Origin: Chlorocebus sabaeus | Lineage: Eukaryota; Chordata; Mammalia; Primates; Cercopithecidae | Direction of reading: 5' to 3' | Assembly (NCBI RefSeq): GCF_047675955.1 | Contig: NC_132923.1 | Location: 89,091,137-89,155,136 of the forward strand | Length of the DNA stretch: 64,000 nucleotides | The notes under the pieces: generated by a model | Databases searched by the model: none | What the model saw: the letters and a program-made list of their open reading frames with translations, nothing else | What the model was told of the DNA's origin: nothing | Program-made: the position numbers and the translations under genes | Shown: in pieces, positions 47,421-57,490 of the stretch | Layout: the number at the start of each line of letters is the position of its first letter | How positions within the stretch are numbered: position 1 is the first letter of the stretch

Positions 47421-48099
47421 TCAGACTGCTTAGGAAGTGTGCAGGGATCCTGTTAAAAATACAGAGCCTCTGATCCCAGAAGGCGAGGTCTGGGCATCTG
47501 ACATTTTGTCTAGCACTCCAAGTGTTCCTGACACCCACCAGTTTGACTGGGCACAAGCATGGTGGCCCGGAGGACAGAGGAGATTGAGGACCTGCATGCT
47601 GAATACAAGGATAGATCAGATGCTCAGGCACCCAACTCCTCAGGCCTTTCCCTAGGTGAGGAAGGCTTCCAGGGCAGGCAGCCTTTAGGTTGGGCCTTGA
47701 CATCCAACCGGGCATTTTGTTTTTGTCCTTTTGCTTTGTTTGCAGGATGCTCTTGACTACAAAATTAGTTCATGCTCGTTCTAGAGCACTTTTAAGAACA
47801 GGAACACATAGGAGTCAAAAGAAAAACTCACCCGTCATTCCAAAACCCAGACACAAGTTGGGTTCTCATTTTGCCGTGTCTTTAATAAGATATTGAGACC
47901 AGAGCAGGAGTGGGGACCCGTGTGGGCAAAGGGCTGGAGGTGAGAGCAGGCTGAACGTGCTCAGAGACGTGAGGCAGGAACAGAAACTGGAAACACGCAG
48001 CCTGAGCCAGCTGGTGCTGGCCCCACACACCTTCTCTGTTTCAGGCCTGTTGCTCTGAAGTCCAGAGAGAGGAGGCCAGTCCTAGAGCTCAGCCAGGGT
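47421..48099. other. Intronic sequence just upstream of exon A
   Basis: 47420-47530 holds CAGACTGCTTAGGAAGTGTG-like old repeat sequence that I cannot assign. The rest shows no repeat. Confidence 0.4.
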
Positions 48100-48141
48100 C
48101 CCTGAGCACAGCCCTCATTCCTCTCTCTTTCCTCGGCCCAG
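48100..48141 (+). promoter_or_regulatory. Splice acceptor of exon A
   Basis: The CTCATTCCTCTCTCTTTCCT run is a good polypyrimidine tract, followed by CGGCCCAG, with AG at 48140-48141. No earlier AG falls between the tract and the exon, so the start of the exon is well defined. Confidence 0.85.
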
Positions 48142-48288
48142 GTGCTGTTTGCCCTGAACCAAACCCTGCTGCAGCAGGAGAGTGTGCGGGCCGGGAGCCT
48201 GCAGGCCTCCTACACCACGGAGGACCTCATCAAGCACTACAACTGCGGAGACCTCAGCGCAGTCATCTTCAACCACGACACATCCCAG
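48142..48288 (+). CDS. TRABD2B: TRABD2B (TIKI2) internal coding exon A
   Basis: Internal exon of 147 nt encoding 49 residues with no stop, starting and ending in phase 0. It begins right after a pyrimidine-rich acceptor (AG at 48140-48141) and ends CAG before GTGAGG. The peptide opens VLFALNQTLLQQES, then has TTEDLIKHYNCGD and ends NHDTSQ. This matches the central part of the Tiki/TraB domain. Tiki proteins are membrane-tethered extracellular metalloproteases that clip the N-terminus of Wnt ligands and so block Wnt signalling (established for the family). N-Q-T near the start is an N-glycosylation sequon, and the Cys in NCGD fits an extracellular protein. The stretch SVRAGSLQASY resembles TRABD2B more than TRABD2A as I recall them. 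The first GX2H motif and catalytic Glu lie in upstream exons outside the window. TRABD2A is the only realistic alternative. Confidence 0.93.
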
Positions 48289-48294
48289 GTGAGG
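48289..48294 (+). promoter_or_regulatory. Splice donor of exon A (CAG/GTGAGG)
   Basis: GTGAGG after CAG is close to the mammalian donor consensus (G at +5, A at +4, purine at +3). Confidence 0.85.
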
Positions 48295-48309
48295 CTTCTC
48301 TCCAAAGAC

Positions 48310-48485
48310 CTGGATACCTGGCATTTATTAGATCCCTACTACATGCCAGGCATAGGTAATCTTCTCTCCAGCCATGGCAGAAAGGAGCTATCGTTATCCC
48401 CCTTTTATAAATAGGGAAATTGAGGCTCAGAGATGAGAAGAGATTTGACCAAGGCCACACAGCTTATGAGTTTTGGGAGTTTTAA
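48310..48485 (-). mobile_element. MIR element directly after exon A
   Basis: TGGCATTTATTAGATCCCTA, CTACATGCCAGGCATAGGTA, TTATAAATAGGGAAATTGAG and AAGGCCACACAGCTTATGAG follow reversed MIR. It begins about 20-25 nt after the donor. Confidence 0.85.
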
Positions 48486-48744
48486 GTTACCAAGAGCAGC
48501 AACTTGAGCCAGATCTATGTGACTCTGGGGCCTGGGACCCTGGAAATTTAGCTTGTAAGACCAGGGAGGCCTCTGAGAAGTTCAGTTCTACATCTGGGAA
48601 AATTAAGTTCCAGGGAAGGAAAAGCCCACAGTTACTCAGAGCTTGGACTTGAGTCCAGCCCAGAGCATTCTGCTTTGATTTGAGTCTTAGAGGAAAGATT
48701 GTCGCCAGCTGGTCGGGCAGCAAGTAGAGCCCAAGGGGTTGAGC

Positions 48745-49045
48745 GTGGCTCACCCCTGCTCAGACCACACCATGCCTGCCCATTTATTGCTCTCAGGGTG
48801 AATTCCAAGATGCTTCCTCCAGCATTCAAGGACCTTACAACGTGCCCTCTGCTGGCCTTGTCACAGCCCAGGTCCCCCATCCTAAAGACCTTGCTCTGCT
48901 GACTGTGGAACTTGCAACTCTTCCTAGAAGCTTGTCTTTTCAAGCTTCTAGGTCTTTGTTCAGGCTCCTTTCTCCTCCAGGGTTCCTCCCACTTGGTCAT
49001 AGTCATATGTCACCTCCCGAGAAACCTTCCTGAGCCCCTAGATAG
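48745..49045 (+). mobile_element. L2 fragment
   Basis: TCTCAGGGTGAATTCCAAGA, GACCTTACAACGTGCCCTCT and ATATGTCACCTCCCGAGAAA follow L2. Confidence 0.7.
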
Positions 49046-49134
49046 GGTCAGGCATTCTCCCAGGCACCTCTAGGCCCTTGTGCCTCCTCTGTCATGGTGC
49101 TTGAATACCTGCTCATTCAAGAAGCTGTTGAATT

Positions 49135-49745
49135 AGGCAGAACACGCCACTTCCCTGCTCAGGACATTGCATGGACTTGCCATTTTTATCAAGGTGAAAG
49201 CCAGAGTCTCTGCGATGGCCTACATGGCCCCCATGCTCTCTCCCTACCCTGTCACTTTCTGCTTTCCCCTCCTGCACACCACTTAGGCTGCATGGGCCTT
49301 CTTGCTGGTCTGTGAACCCACCTCACCAGCTTCTGCCTTTGCACTGGCTGCTCCCTCTGCCGAATGCCTCTCCTGGGTATGACCATGGCTCCCTCCCTCT
49401 CTGCCTGCAGCACTTAACTAAAATCTCATCATCTCAATGAGGCTGGCCCCAACCACCCCACTCAGAATTGCAACCTGGCCTGCACGCCCACACTCTCACC
49501 CTCTTTATTATGCTCCACTTTTTTTTCCCATGGCCTTTGCCATCCTCTAACACACTATCTACTTGATTCATTGATTAGTGACTATTTATTGGTTGCTCTC
49601 CTTACTAGAACATAAGCTCCATGAGGGCAGGGAGTTTGGTCTGTTTTATTCATGGATTTATCTCAACTGGCTGGAGCAACCCCTGGCCCAGAGCCGGGCT
49701 CAGTAAACCTTTGCCGAATGAATGAATGAATGAATGAATGAAATA
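49135..49745 (+). mobile_element. L2 element with GAAT tail
   Basis: GATGGCCTACATGGCCCCCA, CCTTTGCACTGGCTGCTCCC, AGAACATAAGCTCCATGAGG and GCAGGGAGTTTGGTCTGTTT, ending in GAAT units (49721-49740), form a long L2 3' region. Confidence 0.88.
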
Positions 49746-50065
49746 GTTTATAAATGCTAGACATAGTGCTATGAAAAGGGGCTTACAGTCACATAGGGAA
49801 GATGGGGAGATTCAAGAATGAATTGCACCAAAGTGTAATCCTTGCTGTGAGTATGGAGTAGAGGAAGCGTTTGGAGCCTGTGGAAGGAACGGCTGATTTA
49901 GATGGGCTTGTGGGTAGGGCCTGGGACTGGGGAGAGAAGGAAAGATATTTGCAAGATGAGAGGGCATGTAAGAACCTGAGCTGGCCACAGACAAGGGGGG
50001 AATAATGTTCCAGCAGAGGAAACCATGCACCAGTGAGCCAGAGGCGAGAGGAGAATAGGAGAGGG
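49746..50065 (-). mobile_element. L2 fragment
   Basis: AATGCTAGACATAGTGCTAT, AAAAGGGGCTTACAGTCACA and TGTTCCAGCAGAGGAAACCA are reversed L2, giving a tail-to-tail pair with the preceding copy. Confidence 0.6.
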
Positions 50066-51589
50066 GTGCTGAGAGTGTAGCCTGCAGACAGAGCCAGGCC
50101 GGGCCGTGGTGTTCCATCAGTACTTGCCCCCACAAGACCAGGAACTCCTGAGGGTGATGGTATGCTGCCTTTCTCGGTCCCCATTGCCCAGCTTAGGCCT
50201 GGCACAGAGCACATGTCAGTGAGTGACTGTCATCCGAGCCAATGTAGGCATGTGGTGTCCCTTGCTGCAGCATAGAGAATGAAAGAGGAAGGAACTGGAG
50301 ATTTTGCCACAGGACACTCAGGGTCCGAGAGTTGTGACTCAGTGGCAGAGAAGTGAGGGTGGAGAGAAGAGCCCTGACACCACGAGGCTCTTAGGAATCT
50401 CAGTACGAGTGACCCTCTTCATGGCCAGGCCCACCCTGCTTCATCTGCTGAGGGAGACCCCCGTGAGTCCTGAGCAGCCAGGGAGCTCTATGGCAAAGGA
50501 GGCCCTGGTCATGACTTGGGATGGTCTGGCCATGATGTAGCCAGGAGGGCGGGAGTATGCAGGACAGCGTGCTGGCCAGACTGTGGCTGACCCTAAGCTG
50601 AGAAACGGAGGCATGAGGTGACCTCGGGAGAAGGCAAGTTCAGATTGTCTTTGAGCTTGGGTCCAGACCACTGATTTGTCTTTGGCAAGTGGAACTGCCT
50701 CAGAGGTCTCCCGACAGTTCCCATACTTGAAGTGGGACAGAGCGTGGGTGGATTGGGCCACCTAGATTCGAAGAGCAGCCCAGGCTGCCCCCAGGGATGC
50801 ACAGATAGAATCTAGTAGCTTGAGGAGAGACTAGGCAACCCCACCCCACAGTGCAGAAAAGCCTGGTGTCAGGGCAGCAAGGCTGAATCCTGTCCCCATG
50901 GGGATCTGGTGGTGAGGCTGTGTCTGTAACTGGGGGCCTCGAAATCTGCAGGGCACTGAGGATATGGAGGCTGTGGGGCCACAATCCCTTTGCCTGAAGG
51001 CTTCATGGAGAAGGTGATATGAGAAGCAGGCTTGGCAGTAGAGTCCGCTAGATGGGGGTAAAGAGGGGATGCTGAAGGGTGGAGAGTGCAAGCCAGAGAG
51101 CAGTGTGGTCAGAAAGATGCCTCTGACTATAACATGGAGGATGAGGAAGCAACATCTGGAGGCCAGGGCAGGACAGGTACAGGCCTGGGTGGATAACACT
51201 GGGACAGGGGACAGGGGCACCTCACCCTTGGCCTGCATCCTGGCTGCACTGTCCCCACCTGCAGCAATGGCTGCATCCCTGGCCTCTGCAGCCCCCAGGC
51301 CGCTGGCACTGTTAATGCCTAGCAACAGCAGGATGATCCAAAGGCCTTCCCCTTGGAAGCCTGGCCTGAGCCTCAAGACTGCCTTAGGTGTAGAGTTGCT
51401 GCATGCATTTATTGTCCAAACCCAGATAATTTTGAGAGTCGGATACAATTCAAGATCAAAATAATCATCGACCGGGACTGTTCTGGTCAAACCAAGACAC
51501 GTGGTTACCCTATTAGGTGCCTCCTCTGGGCTCACACATTCCTCGTTGTCCTCTCAAAGCACATATCCATCGATGTTCTTGTGTGCATA
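50066..51589. other. Unassigned intronic sequence
   Basis: 50990-51150 may be reversed L2 (GAAGGCTTCATGGAGAAGGT). A 234-codon minus-strand frame (50831-51535) has no exon support. Confidence 0.45.
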
Positions 51590-51725
51590 TGTGACTCCCC
51601 CATCAAACTGTGAGCCTCATTGAGAGCAGCAGATCCAGTCTGAGGAAGCTCTCAGGACCCCTAGCCCAACACAGGGCCCGGCTCATGGAAGTTCCCACTG
51701 GGTGTCTGTTGGATGGATGGGCTAC
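51590..51725 (+). mobile_element. L2 3' fragment
   Basis: CATCAAACTGTGAGCCTCAT, CAACACAGGGCCCGGCTCAT and TCTGTTGGATGGATGGG follow the L2 3' end. Confidence 0.6.
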
Positions 51726-52429
51726 AGGGAAGGAGTGCAGAGTTTCAGTAGGTGGTGTCCGCAGACCTGAGCATTTGACCATTAGACCTGACGTGGTTCA
51801 TGGGTCAGGGAAGACTACACTGAATTCATTCCTCACAGCCCCACCCCAGCCCTGTCCAACCAATCGCCTCATCACCCCATCCCTGGAGACCTCACATGTC
51901 CTCTTTAAAATGTTATTGTGCATCACGCACTTAAACTTGTCACAGAAGATTTAAGGCCCTCAACAAGTATAATGACATCATTAATTTGCTTCCATTCCAG
52001 CCCTGGCCCAAACCCAGGCCTCATCCTTGGCATGGAGCCAAGGCCCATCAGCATGAAACATGCAGAGAATGCCGGCCAGTGGCTGGCCAGCCCTGGGAGC
52101 CTGGGGAGCTAACCCAATTCCTTCATGGCTTTAAACTTTCACTTTTGGGTTCTTGTCCTTGTTAATTTTTTTGACTCCCCAATTAATAAATGGGGAATCA
52201 TCTTTGTGCATATGCACATTTGTGGTCAGGAAGCATAGGAGGAGGGGCTGGACATGTGTTCAGGTTCCAGGGACCCTTGGAAGGAGAGGGGAAGTGGACT
52301 GCCGCCTTCGTGGTACTCTCCGATGGTTCAGAGCCATTTATTTGTCATCTTCATCTTTACCCTCTGCCCAAGGCCACCCTTCACTGGGAAAGGTGATGAA
52401 GCCAGCTCCATCCCCAGGCCAGTTGTATA
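51726..52429. other. Unassigned intronic sequence
   Basis: No gene or clear repeat recognised. Confidence 0.4.
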
Positions 52430-52665
52430 ATAGCTGACATTGATTCGGGACTTCCTTTATGCCAGGCACAGTGCTCAGTAAGCACTTTCCAAAACTCAAT
52501 CATTTAATCCCTACAATAATGTGTGTTACCCCCTGTTACCAATATGGAAACTTAGTCTCAGAGAGGCCAAGTCACTTTTTGGTTCTAGAGAGACCACTCA
52601 GCTAGTAAGCTGCAAAAGAGGGATCCTAACCCAAGTTGTCCTCACTGTCTGACTTCAGGCCCTAC
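52430..52665 (-). mobile_element. MIR element
   Basis: TATGCCAGGCACAGTGCTCA, CTCAATCATTTAATCCCTAC, TATGGAAACTTAGTCTCAGA and CACTCAGCTAGTAAGCTGCA give a near full-length reversed MIR. Confidence 0.9.
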
Positions 52666-54084
52666 GTTCATAACCCCATACTTCTAAGGCCCCTCAGCTC
52701 ACTCATTCTTTCACTGATTGGACAAGTACTTATTTGGTGGTACAACATAGTTTTCACATTATTTTCCATATCTAAAGAACGGGGAGAACCTGTGAGAGTC
52801 ATATTTCCAGAAATAACTCCTCCCCATGGGCTCTCTGCACTTCTTCCCATTCAGAAGCCTTCAGTGTTCCCCATAGCTGCATCAAGTTCAAGCATGCTCT
52901 GTTGTGTTAGGGTTTCCAATCATCACTTTCAAAGGGGGTATGTGGGGGAGTAAGAATTCCATTGCCAACTCTGATTGGGCACTAGCAAGACTGCTGTCTA
53001 CAGCTATCCAGGTTGCACGCTGCACAAGGTTAGGGGACGTCAGCCATGTTATTGTCTTGTTCATCCCAGAGCAGTGAGTCAGGCCTTTCTGTCAGAGAAG
53101 CCCCAAGGTGCATGTACCTTTACCTCTCCTCTCACTCTGGGGAAGACACTAGGCCTTAGCCAGCAGATAGCAGAGGCAAATATCCTAGCCTCCTTAGAGT
53201 CCCTTAGGGCTCAGCCTCCATTGACTCCATTTTCCTCAGAAGGAGTGTTGACAACACTGCAGTGGCTCTAGAAGCCATGTGGCTAGGCTGCAGCACAATT
53301 TGGGGACTTAAACCTGTAGGAAATTAACCTCCTCGTGCCAGGCTCTCCATCCACCTCACCCTTCAGTTTGCAAGGTCTGGTATCTTGTGCTTTGAGCCTG
53401 GGTAGGTGAAGATAGAGAAGTGGAAGAGGGGACGTCAGGTGGAAACCATCCTGTGAGCAGGAGTTTGGAGGTTGGAATGACATTGACAGGTTGTGAGGAA
53501 AGAGAGAGTATGTTCTGACTCCCTGCCTCAATTTCCTCAACAGCCCCATGCACATATTGGAGGAGACAGTGCAGGAGCACCTGGCCTGTTATCCAGGTTG
53601 GAAAGACAAAATGTTGGGAATAGAAGAACACAGTGGGGCAACTGTGGTTAGAAAGGGACAGCATAACTTTAAGTTCAAGGTTCAAGGAATCTGGGTACCT
53701 TCTCTGTGCTGGGTGTTGGGGGCCAGGAATGACAAAAGCTCTGTCCCTGAACCCAGGGAGCTCTCTACCTAGTTCAAGACCCTGTTAATGCTGTTCCCAG
53801 GCCATGTGGCTGGGCGTATAGTGTGGCGTGATGGCAAAACACCTAAGCAGCTCTAAGCTAGGTTGTTGAGCAAACCAACATGGGGGAAGCCGTGGTCCTG
53901 GGGTTCAGGTATTCAAAAACAGATGGAGGTGTTTGCATTATGTCCTGGAAAGTGGTGGTGCAGGGATGGGGAGTTGGTGGTGGCAGCAGATGGTGGCTCA
54001 GGCATTGGGAAAATCAAAAGTGATGATCCCTTCTCTCATCTCTGTAAGGTGACATGTGCTGAATGCAGCCCATGACAGCCCCCA
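52666..54084. other. Unassigned intronic sequence
   Basis: 53690-53775 resembles reversed L2 (CTTCTCTGTGCTGGGTGTTG, CTGAACCCAGGGAGCTCTCT). Otherwise nothing is recognised. Confidence 0.45.
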
Positions 54085-54200
54085 TCCTCTTACTGAATCC
54101 ACACAGTATCATCAGTTTCATCTTACAAGTGACAAAGCTAGGACTCGGAAAAGTTAAGTAACTTACCCGGTGCCACACAGCATCAGAACAGGGGGTGAGC
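54085..54200 (-). mobile_element. MIR fragment
   Basis: ACAAAGCTAGGACTCGGAAA, GTTAAGTAACTTACCCGGTG and CCACACAGCATCAG. Confidence 0.75.
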
Positions 54201-54399
54201 TTAATCTTGTACTCAGTGGCCTTCCTGCTGTATTAGGCAGCTCAACTGACCCTGCACATCCTCTTGCTGAACTAAATTCCTTGTACTTGCCAGCACTGGG
54301 CTCGGTGGTGAAGTGAGAGCAGTCAACGAGATGAGCACCGTGCCAACCTCCCCAGACCTCAGCATCTGCTGAGGTTAAACAGGGCAGAGACACGACGCA

Positions 54400-54605
54400 G
54401 AGCAACACATGTGGAAGCCCAGCAGCTGGGCCTTATCCTGGCGCTGCCAATTCACTAGTTGTGCAACTCTGCACATCCCTGGATCCTTTCCACACTTGCT
54501 TGCTTCATCTGTAAAACTGGAATAACAATGCTTATCTGAGAGGATTTTGGAATTGATGAGAAACATGTACAAAACATGTAGCCCACTGTAGGGTCCGCAT
54601 AAAAG
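54400..54605 (+). mobile_element. MIR element
   Basis: CACTAGTTGTGCAACTCTGC, TTGCTTCATCTGTAAAACTG and GAATAACAATGCTTATCTGA. Confidence 0.75.
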
Positions 54606-54678
54606 GACGTTGCCTAGCCCCACTGGGGCTGTGCATATTTATCCTAAGTCCACCTTGCTCCATAAAGAACTGACAGCA

Positions 54679-54954
54679 GGTCATGCACAGTGGCTCATGC
54701 CTATAATCCCAGCACTTTGTGAGGTCAAGGCGGGAGGATTGCTCGAGCCAGGAGGAGTTTGAGATCGGCCAGGGCAACATAGTGGGATTCCATCTCTACA
54801 AAATATTTAAAAATTAGCTGGTCATGGTGGTGCATATGTATTTGGGAGGCTGAGGCAGGAGGATGGCTTGAGCCAGAGAGTTGAGGCTGCAGTGAGCCAC
54901 TGCACTCCAACCTGGGTGACAGTAAGACCCTTTATCCAAAAAAAAAAAAAAAAA
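54679..54954 (+). mobile_element. AluJ-like element abutting exon B acceptor
   Basis: CACAGTGGCTCATGCCTATA, CATCTCTACAAAATATTTAA and TTGAGGCTGCAGTGAGCCAC, with a 17-A tail (54938-54954), mark an old Alu in gene sense. It is slightly short: part of the second-arm start and the GATCGTGCCA stretch are missing. Confidence 0.95.
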
Positions 54955-54986
54955 CACTGAAGGCAGCCTCTGTCTTGCCTTTGCAG
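54955..54986 (+). promoter_or_regulatory. Splice acceptor of exon B, squeezed against an Alu A-tail
   Basis: Only 32 nt separate the 17-A tail of an upstream AluJ from the exon. They hold CACTGAAGG, a possible branch-point context, and the tract CCTCTGTCTTGCCTTTGCAG. The branch point therefore lies at, or inside, the Alu junction (inference). Confidence 0.8.
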
Positions 54987-55161
54987 CTGCCCAACTTTAT
55001 CAACACCACCCTCCCGCCACACGAGCAGGTGACGGCCCAGGAGATTGACAGCTACTTCCGCCAGGAGCTCATCTACAAGAGGAATGAGCGCATGGGGAAG
55101 AGGGTCATGGCGCTTCTACGGGAGAACGAGGACAAGATCTGCTTCTTTGCCTTCGGAGCAG
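54987..55161 (+). CDS. TRABD2B: TRABD2B (TIKI2) internal coding exon B, ends inside GX2H motif
   Basis: Internal exon of 175 nt: 58 codons plus the first base of a split Gly codon (phase 0 in, phase 1 out). It joins in frame to exon A. The peptide starts [14 protein letters not shown], contains [21 protein letters not shown], and ends CFFAFGA plus G. The region is the later part of the Tiki/TraB fold. The final GAG is the start of the second GX2H metal-binding motif, whose His is encoded by the next exon beyond the window. N-T-T in FINTT is a second N-glycosylation sequon. Arg/Lys-rich YKRNER is conserved in Tiki proteins. [15 protein letters not shown] fits TRABD2B better than TRABD2A from memory. 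The acceptor TTGCCTTTGCAG is normal; the donor GTTTGG is weak. An AluJ lies immediately upstream. Confidence 0.93.
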
Positions 55162-55167
55162 GTTTGG
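55162..55167 (+). promoter_or_regulatory. Weak splice donor of exon B (CAG/GTTTGG)
   Basis: The exon ends CAG, a good exonic match. The intron begins GTTTGG, matching consensus only at +1, +2 and +5. No better GT lies within the next few codons that would keep the GX2H motif. Confidence 0.78.
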
Positions 55168-55559
55168 GCCAGTGTGGGGAAGGGATTGTTTGCAGAATCC
55201 TAGGAGATTTGCTTGGCTCTCCCCTAACCTTTACTTCATCGAGGGAGAAGTCGAGGCCCAGGATGGGGCAGGAAAAGCCACACAGTGCTTAGCAGCAGCA
55301 CCGGGACCCAAAGCAGTTCTCCTGAGTCGGGTCAAGGGTTCTTCCATAATGGTCCCCATGGGAAAGGGGAGTGATGACCCCTGCCATGGCCAAGGTAATT
55401 TCTGTGGTGCCTTCATGCCCCAGGCAGCCATGTGAGAGTCCAGAACTAAAGCCAGCTCCCACTGCCCAGCCCAGCCTCAGGCCCACCCACAGAGCCAGGG
55501 GCAAGGCTGTGAAGCCCATGTGGCCCCAGACGGAGAGGCTGGCTCTGGTGTCCCACAGT

Positions 55560-55761
55560 CCTGGCTCCAGATCCCAGCCCAACCGCATCACCTTGGCTGG
55601 TACCTTCTCAAAGTCTCCATTCTTTCGTATATAAATGGGCAGTGATAGCAATAACTATTTGATGAACTGAAAATATCTACTTTGCAGAATAGTTGTAAAG
55701 ATTAGTGATGATATTTTAAAAACAACCTGCCACATAGCAGGAACTCAAAAAGGCAGCTGCA
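55560..55761 (+). mobile_element. MIR element
   Basis: TATATAAATGGGCAGTGATA, AGAATAGTTGTAAAGATTAG and CTGCCACATAGCAGGAACTC. Confidence 0.7.
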
Positions 55762-57359
55762 GTGATCATCATCATGATGATGATACTGGGTATAAGTGTG
55801 ATTGTCACATGTGGAACCATGAACTTGATGCTTTCTTCTGGGGGACTAGGCCTCCTCGTGCAAAGGGGAGTCTAGATGTTCAGGTGCAGGGCTCACTTAG
55901 CACTTCTCTCCCTGTTCCTTTTCCTTTCATTTTTCCTGTCCTCCCACACTCTTCGTTCCCTTCTATATGGCTGTCCCTGCCAGTAACACTTGTTTACATT
56001 GGGACCAGGATACTGTGTTTGCCTCCTGTTACTAACCAGCTTTTGCTCAGTAACTTACAGCAACAGACATTTATTTCTTGCTCATGTTACCCACAATTTG
56101 GGTTGCCAGAACTCACTTCCTGCATTGTGAGAATTAATGAGATGGCTCCTGGACATGCTTACCACACCTGGTGCCGCTGTGTTCCCTTCCCCTCCAGCCA
56201 CCCTCATGCCACCCTCCATGGCGAGCAGTCTAACCTACAAGGGCCCTTGTGGATGTCCTGGTTTTGTAATGGGATATGTCCACTGTTTGAACATTCACCC
56301 CTAAGGGCAAGAGCCAGGGGCACATCTGCTAGGCCTCGTCCCTCCTTTGCAGCCCTCATGTAGTAGAGACACAGGGGAGGGGCTCAGAAGTAGATACAGT
56401 CTCCTGGGAAAGCCCCTTTAAGGCACAGCAGCTAGGCAGAAAGAGTTCTTCTGGGTTCATGCGGGATCTCTGCCATGGCCTGTTGTGGCCTCCAGCAAGT
56501 CTCTTTCCCTCTTGTAGCCTCGGTTTACTCATCTGAACAGGAGGAGCCAGGACTCACTTGGGCCATCTAGGATTCCAGGGCTATTCAGCCATGGGTTTTA
56601 GAGAAGGGAGGGATTCCTGTAGGGGGTCTAGAGGCAGGAGCAAGACCTTGACTGGCAGCATGGAGAGGGTAAGCCACTCTCCAGCTGCAGGGCACCTGTT
56701 GGGAGCTCGGCGTGAGTCAGGACAGCTTTGAGGACTGTGCAGGGAAGAGCCCCCTCCGGCTCCCCCACCATCCAACTGCCTCGTCCGCCCTCCCTCCTAT
56801 AGACATCAGGGCAGGGCATCCTGCTCTGGGACAGCCCCCAGTAGACTCCAAGTGGGGAACCACCCTGAGTCATCCAGCCCCCAGGCTCCTCCCCACGCCG
56901 AGGGGGAGCCCCCAGAGAGTGCAGTCAGTGAGGGGCCCTCATTCCACACACCCCACCTGAGTAGTCCTGCCTGCCCAGGACCCAGGAGCAGAGTCTCCCA
57001 GGGCTGAGGGTAGCTACCGCCAGCTCTGTCTGTGAGCGAGAAAGCAGGAAAGTCTAACAGTGAAAATCACAGCAGTGAGGGCAGCCGTGGACACTAACCT
57101 CTTTTTCCTGAAACCCTAGGTCTGTGGGGGCACAGAGGTCCACCCCAGCACCAGGCCAGCACACAGCCATCATGCCCAGTGCCAGCTTCTCCCATCTCCA
57201 AAATGTAGTCAGTCCCCAGTCAATCCTGTTGACAAGCCACCAGAAAGACCTCACACACATCCACTCTGTCCGTGCCCACTGGCAGTATCCCAGTCCCAGC
57301 CTCCTCCCCTCCTCCCTGCCTCTGTACTGCTCCCCACACTGCGGTCAGTGAGTGGTGCT
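55762..57359. other. Unassigned intronic sequence with MIR trace
   Basis: 56455-56600 (TAGCCTCGGTTTACTCATCT) is a diverged MIR. 55768-55792 has ATCATCATCATGATGATGAT, a short perfect palindrome-like repeat. 56031-56110 (CTGTTACTAACCAGCTTTTG) may be an LTR end trace. Confidence 0.5.
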
Positions 57360-57490
57360 GGCTTTGTCTCCCATGCTCGCCTCAGATGTGGGGCACCACT
57401 TAATCATCGCTGTGTCTCTGGTAGCGTGTAATAGGTTTTGAGCTTGCTGTGTGAATGAAAGAATGAAAGAGTGAAGAAATGAATGTTGAC
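57360..57490 (+). mobile_element. L2 3' fragment
   Basis: CATCGCTGTGTCTCTGGTAG and GAATGAAAGAATGAAAGAGT fit an L2 3' end and tail. Confidence 0.45.

Larger units (their letters stand above)
1..48141 (+). other. TRABD2B: Intron of TRABD2B upstream of exon A (partial, >48 kb)
   Basis: All sequence before exon A reads as intron. I looked for the preceding coding piece of the family (the stretch ending in an NFSQ-like sequence) and did not find it, so the upstream exon lies before base 1. Open frames here are short, overlap on both strands, and mostly run through repeats. Confidence 0.8.
48289..54986 (+). other. TRABD2B: Intron between exons A and B (6,698 bp)
   Basis: A phase-0 intron. It starts with a MIR about 20-25 nt after the donor, then holds L2 copies in both orientations (48745-50065), several MIRs, and an AluJ against its 3' end. 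Confidence 0.9.

Noticed and set aside
48115..48324. Antisense open frame over exon A
   Set aside because: It is a shadow of the TRABD2B exon, which has matching splice sites and family similarity on the + strand.
50831..51535. 234-codon minus-strand open frame
   Set aside because: The sequence resembles no protein family I know, and it lies in unconserved-looking intron with diverged L2 traces.
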